Assembly: GCF_009737085.1 (NCBI RefSeq)
Contig: NZ_WOVL01000006.1
Location: forward strand, 151,051 to 215,050
Length of the DNA: 64,000 nt
Origin: Paenibacillus sp. NEAU-GSW1
Lineage (GTDB): Bacteria > Bacillota > Bacilli > Paenibacillales > Paenibacillaceae
Reading direction: 5' to 3'
The position numbers and the translations under genes are program-made. Every line of letters starts with the position of its first letter. Within the stretch, counting starts at the first letter, position 1. Below, piece by piece: positions 51,598 through 59,668 of the stretch. The notes beneath the pieces were generated by a model. That model saw nothing but the letters and a program-made list of their open reading frames with translations, searched no databases and was not told where the DNA came from.

Positions 51598-52727
51598 TCT
51601 TTTGACGCTTCTCCAATAATAGAAACGACAAATTCAGTAATTCGGACCAAGTTGGACACTTTGATTTGTTCTTTGGTCGTATGAATGTGCTCGTATCCGA
51701 CCGCAAGATTTACAGTTGGCACTCCCAGGTCGTTAAAAATATTTGCGTCGCTGCCTCCGCCGGAAACAAAGGTTCGCGGCTCAAGTCCGATCGCTGTCGC
51801 TGCCGCTTTTGCGACTAGCACGGGACGCGCATCTTCCTCGTGCATGTACCCAGGATATACGATATGGCTATCAAGCTCGCCTCGTCCGCCGAAATCTTGC
51901 GCGGCGCTTTCCACAGCCGCACGCATCGCATCAAGCTGACGGTCAAGCTTTTCCGGCACGATGCTCCGCGCTTCCGCGTCGATTTTGACGAAGTCGCATA
52001 CGATATTCGTCGCGCCTCCGCCTTCAAATCGGCCTATATTGGCGGTCGTCTCCTTATCGATGCGCCCAAGCGGCATACGGCTGATTGCTTTAGCCGCCAC
52101 TTGAATAGCGCTTATGCCGTCTTCCGGATTGACCCCGGCATGAGCGGATTTGCCGTACATATTGATCGTCACCTTTGCTTGTGCAGGCGCGGCAATTGCG
52201 ATATCGCCAATCGAGCCGTTCGAGTCCACCGCATAGCCGAAATCGGCTATCAGTCTGGAACGATCGATTGCCCGCGCGCCGACGAGCCCCGACTCCTCTC
52301 CGACGGTAATAACGAATTGAATCCGTCCATGCGGCAAGCTTTGCTCCTTTAACACCCGTATCGCTTCCAGCAGCGCTGCGATGCCCGCTTTGTCGTCGCT
52401 CCCGAGAATCGTTGTGCCGTCGCTCCGGATATAGCCGTCATCGTCCAGCTGCGGCTTTATGCCAACTCCAGGCGTTACGGTATCCATATGGCAAGTGAAC
52501 AGAAGCGCAGGCGCGGATGCTGTATTCTCGCCGGACGGCTCCAAAACAGCGAACAAATTGTTCGCCCCGTGTCCGGTAGCCGCTGCCGCCTCATCCTCTT
52601 CAACCGAAAGTCCGAGCTCTTCGAACAAGCCGCGGAGCACTGCGCTTATTTGCCCTTCTTGCTTCGTTTCGCTGTCAACCTTAACTAGTTCTAAAAACTG
52701 CTGAACGACTCGTTGCTCATTAACCAC
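51591..52727 (-). CDS. M20-family metallopeptidase (PepT/YqjE-like)
   Basis: A 378-residue di-zinc peptidase with TCHMDTVTPG (His/Asp), LGSDDKAG (bridging Asp), ITVGEESGLVGA (Glu pair) and a late HTTKEQI histidine. The dimerisation lid (YGKSAHAGVNPEDG) follows. Closest by eye to YqjE and tripeptidase PepT; the substrate is unproven. The GTG start follows GGGAG. It is convergent with mciZ. Confidence 0.85.
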   Translation of the reverse strand: MVNEQRVVQQFLELVKVDSETKQEGQISAVLRGLFEELGLSVEEDEAAAATGHGANNLFAVLEPSGENTASAPALLFTCHMDTVTPGVGIKPQLDDDGYIRSDGTTILGSDDKAGIAALLEAIRVLKEQSLPHGRIQFVITVGEESGLVGARAIDRSRLIADFGYAVDSNGSIGDIAIAAPAQAKVTINMYGKSAHAGVNPEDGISAIQVAAKAISRMPLGRIDKETTANIGRFEGGGATNIVCDFVKIDAEARSIVPEKLDRQLDAMRAAVESAAQDFGGRGELDSHIVYPGYMHEEDARPVLVAKAAATAIGLEPRTFVSGGGSDANIFNDLGVPTVNLAVGYEHIHTTKEQIKVSNLVRITEFVVSIIGEASKEK

Positions 52728-52898
52728 CGGCTATGCACTCCCTTACTCAAAGTCACTCTGCCATTGCAGACAGCTATCTATCCATCATATCCAGAAAGCA
52801 ATCGTTTCTTTCCTCTAAACTTACATGCCGCTCCGCTTCACAACGGAACAAAATTATCGCATACTAGAAAGGTACAAGCTTTTGAAAGGAGAATGATC

Positions 52899-52997
52899 AT
52901 GAAATCCCAAAAACTGATCCGCCTCGTCGCCATGATCATCGCAGCATCGGTGCTGCTGTCGACGATCGTTGCCTCGCTAGGCTGGCTATTCTACTAA
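52899..52997 (+). CDS. prli42: Stressosome-associated membrane miniprotein Prli42
   Basis: A 32-residue protein with a basic N-terminus (MKSQKLIRLV) and one membrane span (MIIAASVLLSTIVASLGWLF), the layout of Prli42, which anchors the stressosome to the membrane in Listeria. AAAGGAG precedes the ATG at 52899. Its last 12 bases overlap the 3' end of the convergent lipB. The assignment rests on length, charge and span pattern, so it is moderate. Confidence 0.68.
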   Translation: MKSQKLIRLVAMIIAASVLLSTIVASLGWLFY

Positions 52998-53678
52998 TGA
53001 ATGCCGCTCGTACCCGAATATCGAGCTGAAATGCGGCACAATTTCCCGTGCCGCTTGTTCGACGGTCATGGACAGCCCCGTTAAATCATTAAAAGACGTT
53101 ACCCCATATTGCTCGATGCCGCACGGAACGATGCCGCTAAATCCGCCTTGGCCAATGCCCGATACAATGTTCAAAGCAAACCCATGGGACGTAATAAATC
53201 CTTTGCGCCCCCGGGAGCGATTGAATTTGACGCCGATCGCGGCAATTTTCTCATCTCCTACCCAAACGCCCGTATACTCCGGTTTTCTCCCTGCCGTAAT
53301 GCCGTATCCGCTGAGCCAGTTTATAATAACCTGCTCCACGCTGCGCAAATACCCATGCAAATCAAGAGTGGCTGAATCGAGAAAAAGGATCGGATAGCCA
53401 ACAAGCTGTCCCGGACCGTGATATGTAATATCCCCGCCCCTGTCAATCTCGAATAGGGATATGCCCTGCTCTTTCAATTGCTCCTCATCGAGCAACAAAT
53501 GCTCGGGATGACGGTCAGAGCCGATTGTGTAAGTCGGCGGATGCTGAAGAAGGAGAAGCGTCTCCGGACGCTCCTCCTTGTCGATTTGCTGCACGATCGA
53601 TTTTTGCAAATCCCACGCTGCGGCATATTCAAGCATCGGGATGTAACGGGCTTCCAAAGCCGTTCTTGCGTTTGTCAT
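52986..53678 (-). CDS. lipB: Lipoyl(octanoyl) transferase LipB
   Basis: LipB moves octanoate from acyl carrier protein to lipoyl domains. The 230-residue protein has RGGDITYHGPGQLVGYPI, KIAAIGVKFNR (catalytic Lys), SHGFALNI and GIVPCGI (catalytic Cys). It lies directly downstream of the bkd genes, whose E2 subunit needs lipoylation. Bacillus uses LipM/LipL, so an authentic LipB is of interest for lineage. Confidence 0.9.
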   Translation of the reverse strand: MTNARTALEARYIPMLEYAAAWDLQKSIVQQIDKEERPETLLLLQHPPTYTIGSDRHPEHLLLDEEQLKEQGISLFEIDRGGDITYHGPGQLVGYPILFLDSATLDLHGYLRSVEQVIINWLSGYGITAGRKPEYTGVWVGDEKIAAIGVKFNRSRGRKGFITSHGFALNIVSGIGQGGFSGIVPCGIEQYGVTSFNDLTGLSMTVEQAAREIVPHFSSIFGYERHSLVE

Positions 53679-53708
53679 GCCGAAAACCCCGTTTCCTATA
53701 AAAATACA

Positions 53709-54992
53709 TTAATACAGTTTAGTGTCGCTGTTGAAGCTTTCCAGATTATCCTTGACCCGCTGCAAAAAACGGCCGCAAATAATGCCGTCCAGAATACGGT
53801 GATCAAGCGAGAAGCACATATTAGCCATCGAACGGATGGCAATCATGTCATTAATGACGACAGGACGCTTCACAATCGATTCGAACGTAATAATCGCCGC
53901 TTGCGGATAATTAATAATTGGATTTGTAATGATCGAACCGAACGAACCGGTATTATTGACCGTAAACGTACCGCCTTGCATATCCGAAAGCGTCAGCTTG
54001 CCTTCGCGTCCGCGGCGGGCCAAGTCGTCGATTTCTTTGGCAAGTCCGGCGATCGTTTTGTGATCGGCATTTTTAATAACCGGCGTCGCAACCGATTCTT
54101 CTGTGCCGACGGCAAGCGAAATGTTAATATCGCGCTTGACGATAATTTTATCGACCGCCCACATCGAATTGATAATCGGAAAATCCTTGATCGCATTGAC
54201 GACTGCTTTGAGAACAAATGCCAGGTAGGTTAAATTAACCCCTTCCCGTTTCATAAATTCATCCTTCAGCTTATTGCGAAGCGCAACGAGATTCGTCACG
54301 TCCACTTCAATCATCATCCAGCCATGCGGAATTTCCGTCACGCTTTGTTTCATATTGCGTGCAATCGCGCTGCGAATCGGCGTAACGTCGATATATTCTT
54401 CGCCTCTGCCGAGCGCCGGAGGCTGAATGGTTGGAATGCGCGGCGTTTCCGTCAGATGCAGACCGGAGGAACGAACTTCCGTCTTCGATACATCGACGCT
54501 GCTCTCCGAGCGAGCAGCAGACGAATTGGAGCTCGACGCAACATACGCAAGAATATCCTTGCGTGTAATGCGGCCGCCAATTCCGGTCCCTGGTACGTCA
54601 GCAAGCTTAATGCCATGCTCGGCTGCGAGCTGCTGCACAGCAGGCGAGTAACGGTTGCGCATCGAACCGCCTTCGTCAGAAGCGGAAGGCGTTGCGACCG
54701 TTGCAGAGACAGATGCTGCTTCACTCGCTGCCGGCGCGCCTTCCTCATTTTCCGATGCGATATAACAGACTACCGTTCCGACCGGAACGGTCTCGCCGTT
54801 CCCGACAACAATTCTCGTCAACGTCCCCGAAACCGTCGAAGGAAGCTCGGCGCTGACTTTATCCGTAATTAGCTCGCAAAGCGGCTCGTACATATCGACA
54901 TGGTCCCCGGGTTGTTTCAACCATTTGTCAATGGTTGCGGACACAAGCGATTCCGCAAGCTGCGGTATGACGATTTCTTTTTCCACTTTCAT
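53709..54992 (-). CDS. bkdB: Branched-chain alpha-keto acid dehydrogenase E2 (dihydrolipoamide acyltransferase)
   Basis: The 427-residue E2 has an N-terminal lipoyl domain (LITDKVSAELPS with the lipoylated Lys), an Ala/Ser-rich linker, an E1/E3-binding domain (YSPAVQQLAAEHGIKLADVP near residues 115-140), a second linker and the catalytic domain ending in FSLDHRILDG (active-site His). It is the core of the complex that makes branched acyl-CoA from Val, Leu and Ile keto acids. The ATG at 54990-54992 follows GGGAG. Confidence 0.9.
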   Translation of the reverse strand: MKVEKEIVIPQLAESLVSATIDKWLKQPGDHVDMYEPLCELITDKVSAELPSTVSGTLTRIVVGNGETVPVGTVVCYIASENEEGAPAASEAASVSATVATPSASDEGGSMRNRYSPAVQQLAAEHGIKLADVPGTGIGGRITRKDILAYVASSSNSSAARSESSVDVSKTEVRSSGLHLTETPRIPTIQPPALGRGEEYIDVTPIRSAIARNMKQSVTEIPHGWMMIEVDVTNLVALRNKLKDEFMKREGVNLTYLAFVLKAVVNAIKDFPIINSMWAVDKIIVKRDINISLAVGTEESVATPVIKNADHKTIAGLAKEIDDLARRGREGKLTLSDMQGGTFTVNNTGSFGSIITNPIINYPQAAIITFESIVKRPVVINDMIAIRSMANMCFSLDHRILDGIICGRFLQRVKDNLESFNSDTKLY

Positions 54993-55023
54993 TACTTCCA
55001 ACTCCCAACCCTTACTAGAGGAT

Positions 55024-55137
55024 GTTCAAAAATCCCGCTTTGATCACGAAGCTATTCAAGGAGCAGATTCGACTTCGAATCTTGAATTCAGCCAGTCGAA
55101 AGCACTTCTTATGTGCTGAAAACCGAAATTTTTGAAC
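55024..55137. repeat. Palindromic intergenic element between bkdAB and bkdB
   Basis: The 114-bp segment is bounded by the inverted repeat GTTCAAAAAT (55024-55033) / ATTTTTGAAC (55128-55137). It contains inner hairpins ATTCG/CGAAT (55067-55071, 55076-55080) and AGCAC/GTGCT (55101-55105, 55113-55117). It has the look of a dispersed short palindromic repeat inserted inside an operon. There is no gene in it. Confidence 0.65.
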
Positions 55138-55170
55138 TTGCATTTTAGTCAAATTCCGTTCAAGTCTACA

Positions 55171-56154
55171 CTAGTAAAGCGCAAGGCTGCGCATCGCTTC
55201 CAGCACTTTTTCTTTATTGAGCATAAAGAACTTCTCGCCCGGCGGGTTAATCGGCATTGCCGGCACGTCCGGACTGCAAAGACGGCTGATCGGAGCATCC
55301 AACTCATAGAGAATCTCTTCGGCAATAATCGCCGCTACTTCAGCGCCTACTCCGCCTGTCTTATTATCCTCATGTACAATAAGAACTTTGCCGGTTTTGC
55401 GAACCGCTTCAAGAATCGCTTCCTTGTCCAACGGCTGAATCGTGCGCAAATCGAGAATATGCGCGCTGATTCCTTCCTGCTCCAGCTCGGCTGCAGCCTG
55501 CTCGACGAACAAGAGCGGCATGCTGTATCCGATGACCGTAATATCGTCGCCTTCGCGAAGCACATTGGCTTTGCCTATCGGCACAATGTAATCTTCCTCA
55601 GGCACATCGCCGGTAATAAGCTTATAGCTCTTCTTATTCTCGAAATAAATAACCGGATCCGGGTCGCGAACGGCTGCTTTCAACAGCCCTTTCGCATCGT
55701 ATGGCCGGTATGGCGCAACGATTTTCAACCCTGGCGTGCCGAAAAATACAGACTCCGGACATTGTGAATGGTACAATCCGCCAAATATGCCGCCGCCAAT
55801 AGGCGCACGGATAACGACCGGACAGTTCCAATCATTGTTCGAGCGGTATCGAATTTTGGCCGCTTCGCTAATAATCTGGTTCGTTGCCGGGAACATGAAA
55901 TCGGAATATTGCATTTCAGCGATCGGCTTCATGCCGTACATCGCAGCGCCAATAGCCACGCCGGCAATCGCCGATTCCGCGAGCGGCGTATCCATTGCGC
56001 GCATCTCGCCGAACTGCTCCTGCAAGCCTTTCGTCGTCGTAAACACGCCGCCTTTAACGCCAACGTCCTCGCCAAGCACGAATACGTCTTCGTCGCGTTC
56101 CATTTCTTCCTTCATGGCCAATCGAATTGCCTCTATATATTCCATCTTTGCCAT
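55171..56154 (-). CDS. bkdAB: Branched-chain alpha-keto acid dehydrogenase E1 beta
   Basis: A 327-residue transketolase-type protein with EYIEAIRLAMKEEMERDEDV, GEDVG, MQYSDFMFPATNQII and GGGIFGGLYHSQ, and the C-terminal VRKTGKVLIVHEDNKTGG. It pairs with BkdAA to decarboxylate branched 2-oxo acids using TPP. The ATG overlaps the bkdAA stop by one base (TGATG), so translation is coupled. Confidence 0.93.
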   Translation of the reverse strand: MAKMEYIEAIRLAMKEEMERDEDVFVLGEDVGVKGGVFTTTKGLQEQFGEMRAMDTPLAESAIAGVAIGAAMYGMKPIAEMQYSDFMFPATNQIISEAAKIRYRSNNDWNCPVVIRAPIGGGIFGGLYHSQCPESVFFGTPGLKIVAPYRPYDAKGLLKAAVRDPDPVIYFENKKSYKLITGDVPEEDYIVPIGKANVLREGDDITVIGYSMPLLFVEQAAAELEQEGISAHILDLRTIQPLDKEAILEAVRKTGKVLIVHEDNKTGGVGAEVAAIIAEEILYELDAPISRLCSPDVPAMPINPPGEKFFMLNKEKVLEAMRSLALY

Positions 56155-57182
56155 CAGAGACTACCTCCTTGCTCGGCGTCATCGGCATATACATGAAGCA
56201 TTACCGATTCTGGCTCAGGGAACGGCGCTTTGTCGCCGTATTCAGTCGCTTCGTCGATCTGTTTGCGAATGGATGCAAGCAGCTGCGCTTCGCGCTCCTC
56301 GTCCCAAATGCCGCAATCGATCAAATATTGCTTAAATTTAGGAATACCGTCCTTCGCGCGGTTCTCATCCACTTCTTCCTTCGTCCGGTAAGCCAAATCG
56401 TTATCGGAAGTCGAATGCGGCGAAAGGCGGTACATCATAGCTTCGATCAATGTCGGCCCTTCACCCGCTATCGCACGCTCGCGCGCCTCTTTTACAACGC
56501 GGAACACTTCAAGCGCGTCGTTGCCGTCTACGCGGATGCCTGGGAAGCCGTAGCCAATTGCGCGGTCAGCAACGCGTCCGCCAAGTTGCTTATGAACTGG
56601 CACCGAAATCGCGTATTGGTTATTCTCGCACATCAAAATAACAGGAAGCTTCTGAACGCCGGCAAAATTGCAGCCTTCATGGAAGTCGCCCTGATTGCTC
56701 GAACCTTCGCCAAACGTCACGAAGCTGACGATCGGTTTCTTCTTCATCTTCGCTGCTAAAGCGATACCGACTGCGTGCGGCACTTGTGTCGTTACCGGGC
56801 TGGAGCCCGTTACGATACGCAGCCGCTTGCTGCCGAAATGGCCCGGCATTTGCCGGCCGCCGCTGTTTGGGTCTTCCGCTTTGGCAAATACGGAAAGCAT
56901 CAGTTCTTTAACCGTCATGCCGACAGCTAAAACAAATCCGTAGTCGCGATAATAAGGCAAAAAATAATCGTTCTGTCTATCGAGCGCGAAGGCCGCAGCT
57001 ACTTGAGCGACTTCTTGTCCGATTCCGGATACGTGAAAGTTAATTTTACCAGCACGCTGAAGCAGCATATTGCGTTCATCAAATTTTCTCGCGAGCTGCA
57101 TGGTTGCGTACATTTCAATGGCTTGATCATCGGTAAGGCCTAATTCCGTATGTGGAAAGTTTTGTTTTGTCGTCTTGGTCAT
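56154..57182 (-). CDS. bkdAA: Branched-chain alpha-keto acid dehydrogenase E1 alpha
   Basis: The 342-residue subunit binds TPP. The TPP motif is GEGSSNQGDFHEGCNFAG ending in CENNQYAIS, and GRQMPGHFG and a phosphorylation-loop-like YRLSPHSTSDND are conserved. GGAGGCG precedes the ATG. It is separated from lpdV by about 120 bases with no clear terminator, so the four bkd genes are likely one unit. Confidence 0.93.
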   Translation of the reverse strand: MTKTTKQNFPHTELGLTDDQAIEMYATMQLARKFDERNMLLQRAGKINFHVSGIGQEVAQVAAAFALDRQNDYFLPYYRDYGFVLAVGMTVKELMLSVFAKAEDPNSGGRQMPGHFGSKRLRIVTGSSPVTTQVPHAVGIALAAKMKKKPIVSFVTFGEGSSNQGDFHEGCNFAGVQKLPVILMCENNQYAISVPVHKQLGGRVADRAIGYGFPGIRVDGNDALEVFRVVKEARERAIAGEGPTLIEAMMYRLSPHSTSDNDLAYRTKEEVDENRAKDGIPKFKQYLIDCGIWDEEREAQLLASIRKQIDEATEYGDKAPFPEPESVMLHVYADDAEQGGSL

Positions 57183-57303
57183 ATGGAAACGCCTCCTTTA
57201 TAACCTGGTACTAATACTTGATGTTATTTATTATAACCCCATTGCGTTGGTATTGAAAACGTGACAAATGTAATGACTTTATCATGAACGATAAAGGCGC
57301 AAA

Positions 57304-58725
57304 TTAGAACGAAATCGCTTTGCCGTCAACGGCAAGCATTGCTTCGCCAAGCGCTTCGGCAAGCGTCGGATGCGGATGAATCATCTGTCCGACTTCCCAT
57401 GGCGTCGCGTCGAGAATGCCGGCAAGCGCGGCTTCCGATATTAAATCTGTCGCATGCGGGCCAATCATATGCACGCCTAGAATATCATTCGTTTTTCGGT
57501 CGGCAATCACTTTAACAAAGCCGTCCGTTTCGCCAAGAACGATCGCTTTGCCGATCGCTTGAAACGGTATTTTTCCGGTCTTTACGTCATGCCCTTTCAT
57601 GCGCGCGCCGTCTTCCGTCAGCCCGAAGGAAGCGATCTCCGGACGGGAATAAATGCATCTCGGAATAAGATGCGCCGGTGTAGCCGGCTTTTTCACTCCC
57701 GCAATATGTTCTACTGCGTGCACGCCTTCATGGGCAGCCGCATGCGCTAGCTGAACGCCGCCTATGCAGTCGCCGATCGCATAAATATGCGGCTCAGTCG
57801 TTTGGCCGTATTCATTGACGCGAATGAAGCCGTCTTTCGTTTTCACATCGGTATTCTCAAGTCCGATTCCTTCAACATTGGCTTGACGCCCTACCGAAAG
57901 CAGCATTTTCTCGGCCGTCAGCACGACGTCGCCTTCAGAGGTCGCTGCCGGCACCGTTATGCCATCGCTGCCAACAACCATTTGCTCCGTATGTAATTGT
58001 ACGCTTGTCAACACGCGAACGCCCCGGCGTCTGAGCAGACGAGTAAGCTCTGCCGATACTTCTGCATCTTCTCCAGGAAGCAATCGTACGCCTGCTTCGA
58101 CAATCGTTACCTGAACGCCGAAATCCTGAAGCATTGACGCCCATTCCACCCCAATTACGCCGCCCCCGACAATCATCATCGAGCCCGGCAATTTTTCCAT
58201 TCGAAGCGCATCATCGCTTGTCAAAATTGCGGTGCCGTTCGGTGTGATGCCCGGAAGCGTACGCGGACGGGAGCCGGTTGCGATAATCAAGTTCGCGGAA
58301 ACGACTGATTCCATTTCGCCGTCCGGGAGCTCTACCGCAAGCGAGCCGCTGCGCGGAGAAAAAATCGAAGGGCCGATTACACGGCCTTTCCCTTGCATCA
58401 CTTGAATGCCGTTCTTCTTCATTAAATGCTGCAAGCCGCGATAAAGCTGATCAACCGTTTTTTCTTTACGTACTTGCACTTTGCTGAAATCAAGCGTTGC
58501 GCCCTCTAACGAAATGCCATATGTATCTGCTTCAAGCAGTGTCGCATATACCTCAGCGCTGCGAAGCAGTGATTTGCTTGGAATGCAGCCCTTGTGCAAG
58601 CATGTGCCGCCGAGCTTGTCCGCCTCGACAATAGCAACGCTCTTGCCAAGCTGCGCCGCGCGAATTGCTGCCGTATATCCGCCAACGCCCCCGCCCAAAA
58701 TTGCTATATCAACTTGTATCGCCAT
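57304..58725 (-). CDS. lpdV: Dihydrolipoamide dehydrogenase E3 (LpdV)
   Basis: The 473-residue flavoenzyme reoxidises the lipoamide of the Bkd complex. It shows ILGGGVGGY (FAD), GGTCLHKGCIPSK (redox disulfide), a second dinucleotide motif MIVGGGVIGVEWASML (NAD), HIYAIGDC and the C-terminal HPHPTLAEALGE (catalytic His-Glu). The ATG at 58723-58725 follows GGAGGGAAA. It heads the bkd cluster; the ptb-bcd-buk genes found upstream in B. subtilis are absent here. Confidence 0.93.
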   Translation of the reverse strand: MAIQVDIAILGGGVGGYTAAIRAAQLGKSVAIVEADKLGGTCLHKGCIPSKSLLRSAEVYATLLEADTYGISLEGATLDFSKVQVRKEKTVDQLYRGLQHLMKKNGIQVMQGKGRVIGPSIFSPRSGSLAVELPDGEMESVVSANLIIATGSRPRTLPGITPNGTAILTSDDALRMEKLPGSMMIVGGGVIGVEWASMLQDFGVQVTIVEAGVRLLPGEDAEVSAELTRLLRRRGVRVLTSVQLHTEQMVVGSDGITVPAATSEGDVVLTAEKMLLSVGRQANVEGIGLENTDVKTKDGFIRVNEYGQTTEPHIYAIGDCIGGVQLAHAAAHEGVHAVEHIAGVKKPATPAHLIPRCIYSRPEIASFGLTEDGARMKGHDVKTGKIPFQAIGKAIVLGETDGFVKVIADRKTNDILGVHMIGPHATDLISEAALAGILDATPWEVGQMIHPHPTLAEALGEAMLAVDGKAISF

Positions 58726-58884
58726 TGTATTTCCCTCCACCGCATGCTTTTAGTCACTTCACCTATTGTACCTTTTTTCATTCCTATTTACATCCCTATT
58801 TGCCCTGCGCCATTCCGAAATAGACAGTGTGCGTTGAAAAAGGTATCATAGAAGCATTATGTTGCACAAGGAGATTATTGTTTC

Positions 58885-59178
58885 ATGAAATTGGTTACCG
58901 CCAGACTAATTGCCGTCATTATTCTCGTTATACCAGGGCTTCTCGCCTGCTTCGGCTTTCTTCGCATGAAAAATGAAGTGTTCCACTATTTTTCCGATTT
59001 CGGCAATGACGCCGTCGTTCCCGATTTTCAATGGCTCAGCTTTTTGCTGGGGCTTATCATGTTTGCAGCGGGAGCCGGTTTTATCGGCGGCTGGATTTTT
59101 TTCCGCGATCGCAAGCGCAACTATGTGGCGACAAGATTCCGCGAGAAAAAGCCGCGTCCGCCAAAACCGCAAGCTTAA
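58885..59178 (+). CDS. DUF2627 small membrane protein (YqzF-like)
   Basis: A 97-residue protein with two spans (IAVIILVIPGLLACFGFL; LSFLLGLIMFAAGAGFIGGWI) and a basic tail ending KKPRPPKPQ, matching DUF2627. Bacillus has this gene (yqzF) next to bkdR/ptb; here it is divergent from lpdV. AAGGAG precedes the ATG. Function is unknown. Confidence 0.8.
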   Translation: MKLVTARLIAVIILVIPGLLACFGFLRMKNEVFHYFSDFGNDAVVPDFQWLSFLLGLIMFAAGAGFIGGWIFFRDRKRNYVATRFREKKPRPPKPQA

Positions 59179-59192
59179 TATGCAATTGAAAA

Positions 59193-59475
59193 AGAGGCCG
59201 TCTCAAAAGAGGTTCGCTCGCTAGAGAAATGGCTCGCATCAGTAAATTACAAAAGTGAATTTCATAAAAATAGCGTTGCGGAGAGCTATCCCTGCAACGT
59301 TATTTTTTGATTTTTATCCTTTGCAGCTTTCTTCAGCAAATGATGGGCAAGTGAAAGCCACCCGAACTCTAGGCCGACTTTCGGCAAGCCTCGAAGCAGG
59401 AACCGGCGGAATCCTCGGTTATTCTTGATTTGGCAATTAATTGACAGGTTAATGGCAAACGAAACATTTAAATGA
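59193..59475 (-). pseudogene. Remnant of an IS1182-type transposase (C-terminus)
   Basis: Reading the minus strand, about 80 codons ending at a stop (59239-59241) include NNRGFRRFLLRGLPKVGLEF followed by GWLSLAHHLLKKAAK. This is the characteristic C-terminus of IS1182-family transposases. Upstream an in-frame stop near 59476 ends the frame. Past the stop, GAGGCCGTCTCAAAAGAGG (from about 59193) resembles the terminal repeat of such elements. The rest of the gene is lost. Confidence 0.7.
59269..59308 (+). terminator. Terminator-like hairpin downstream of DUF2627
   Basis: AATAGCGTTGC (59269-59279) pairs with GCAACGTTATT (59294-59304), with one GU pair, followed by TTTT on the plus strand. It falls within the transposase remnant and may now end the DUF2627 transcript. 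Confidence 0.6.
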
Positions 59476-59600
59476 TTCTAGGGAAGCGTCAGCGTTCGTT
59501 TTTGTGAAGGGATTCCAACTTTACCTCGTTGATTCAAAGGATTCCCTGAGCAATGGCGATAGGAAGAACATTTCAATGTGCAGTTTGCTGTTTAACCTAA

Positions 59601-59651
59601 ATAAAACAGGGGGTATCCCATCGTCATTTTAATGACTTATGGGACACCCCC
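59601..59651 (-). terminator. Terminator of kimA
   Basis: 13-bp stem GGGGGTRTCCCAT (59609-59621 with 59639-59651) with an additional inner GTCATT/AATGAC hairpin, followed on the minus strand by TGTTTTATTT. It lies just after the kimA stop. Confidence 0.85.
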
Positions 59652-59668
59652 CTTTTGTCCGAGCAGCA

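Noticed and set aside
54324..54872. 182-residue Arg-rich plus-strand frame
   Set aside because: It lies opposite the E2 linker and lipoyl region; its Arg/Ala-rich composition is an artefact of the opposite strand.
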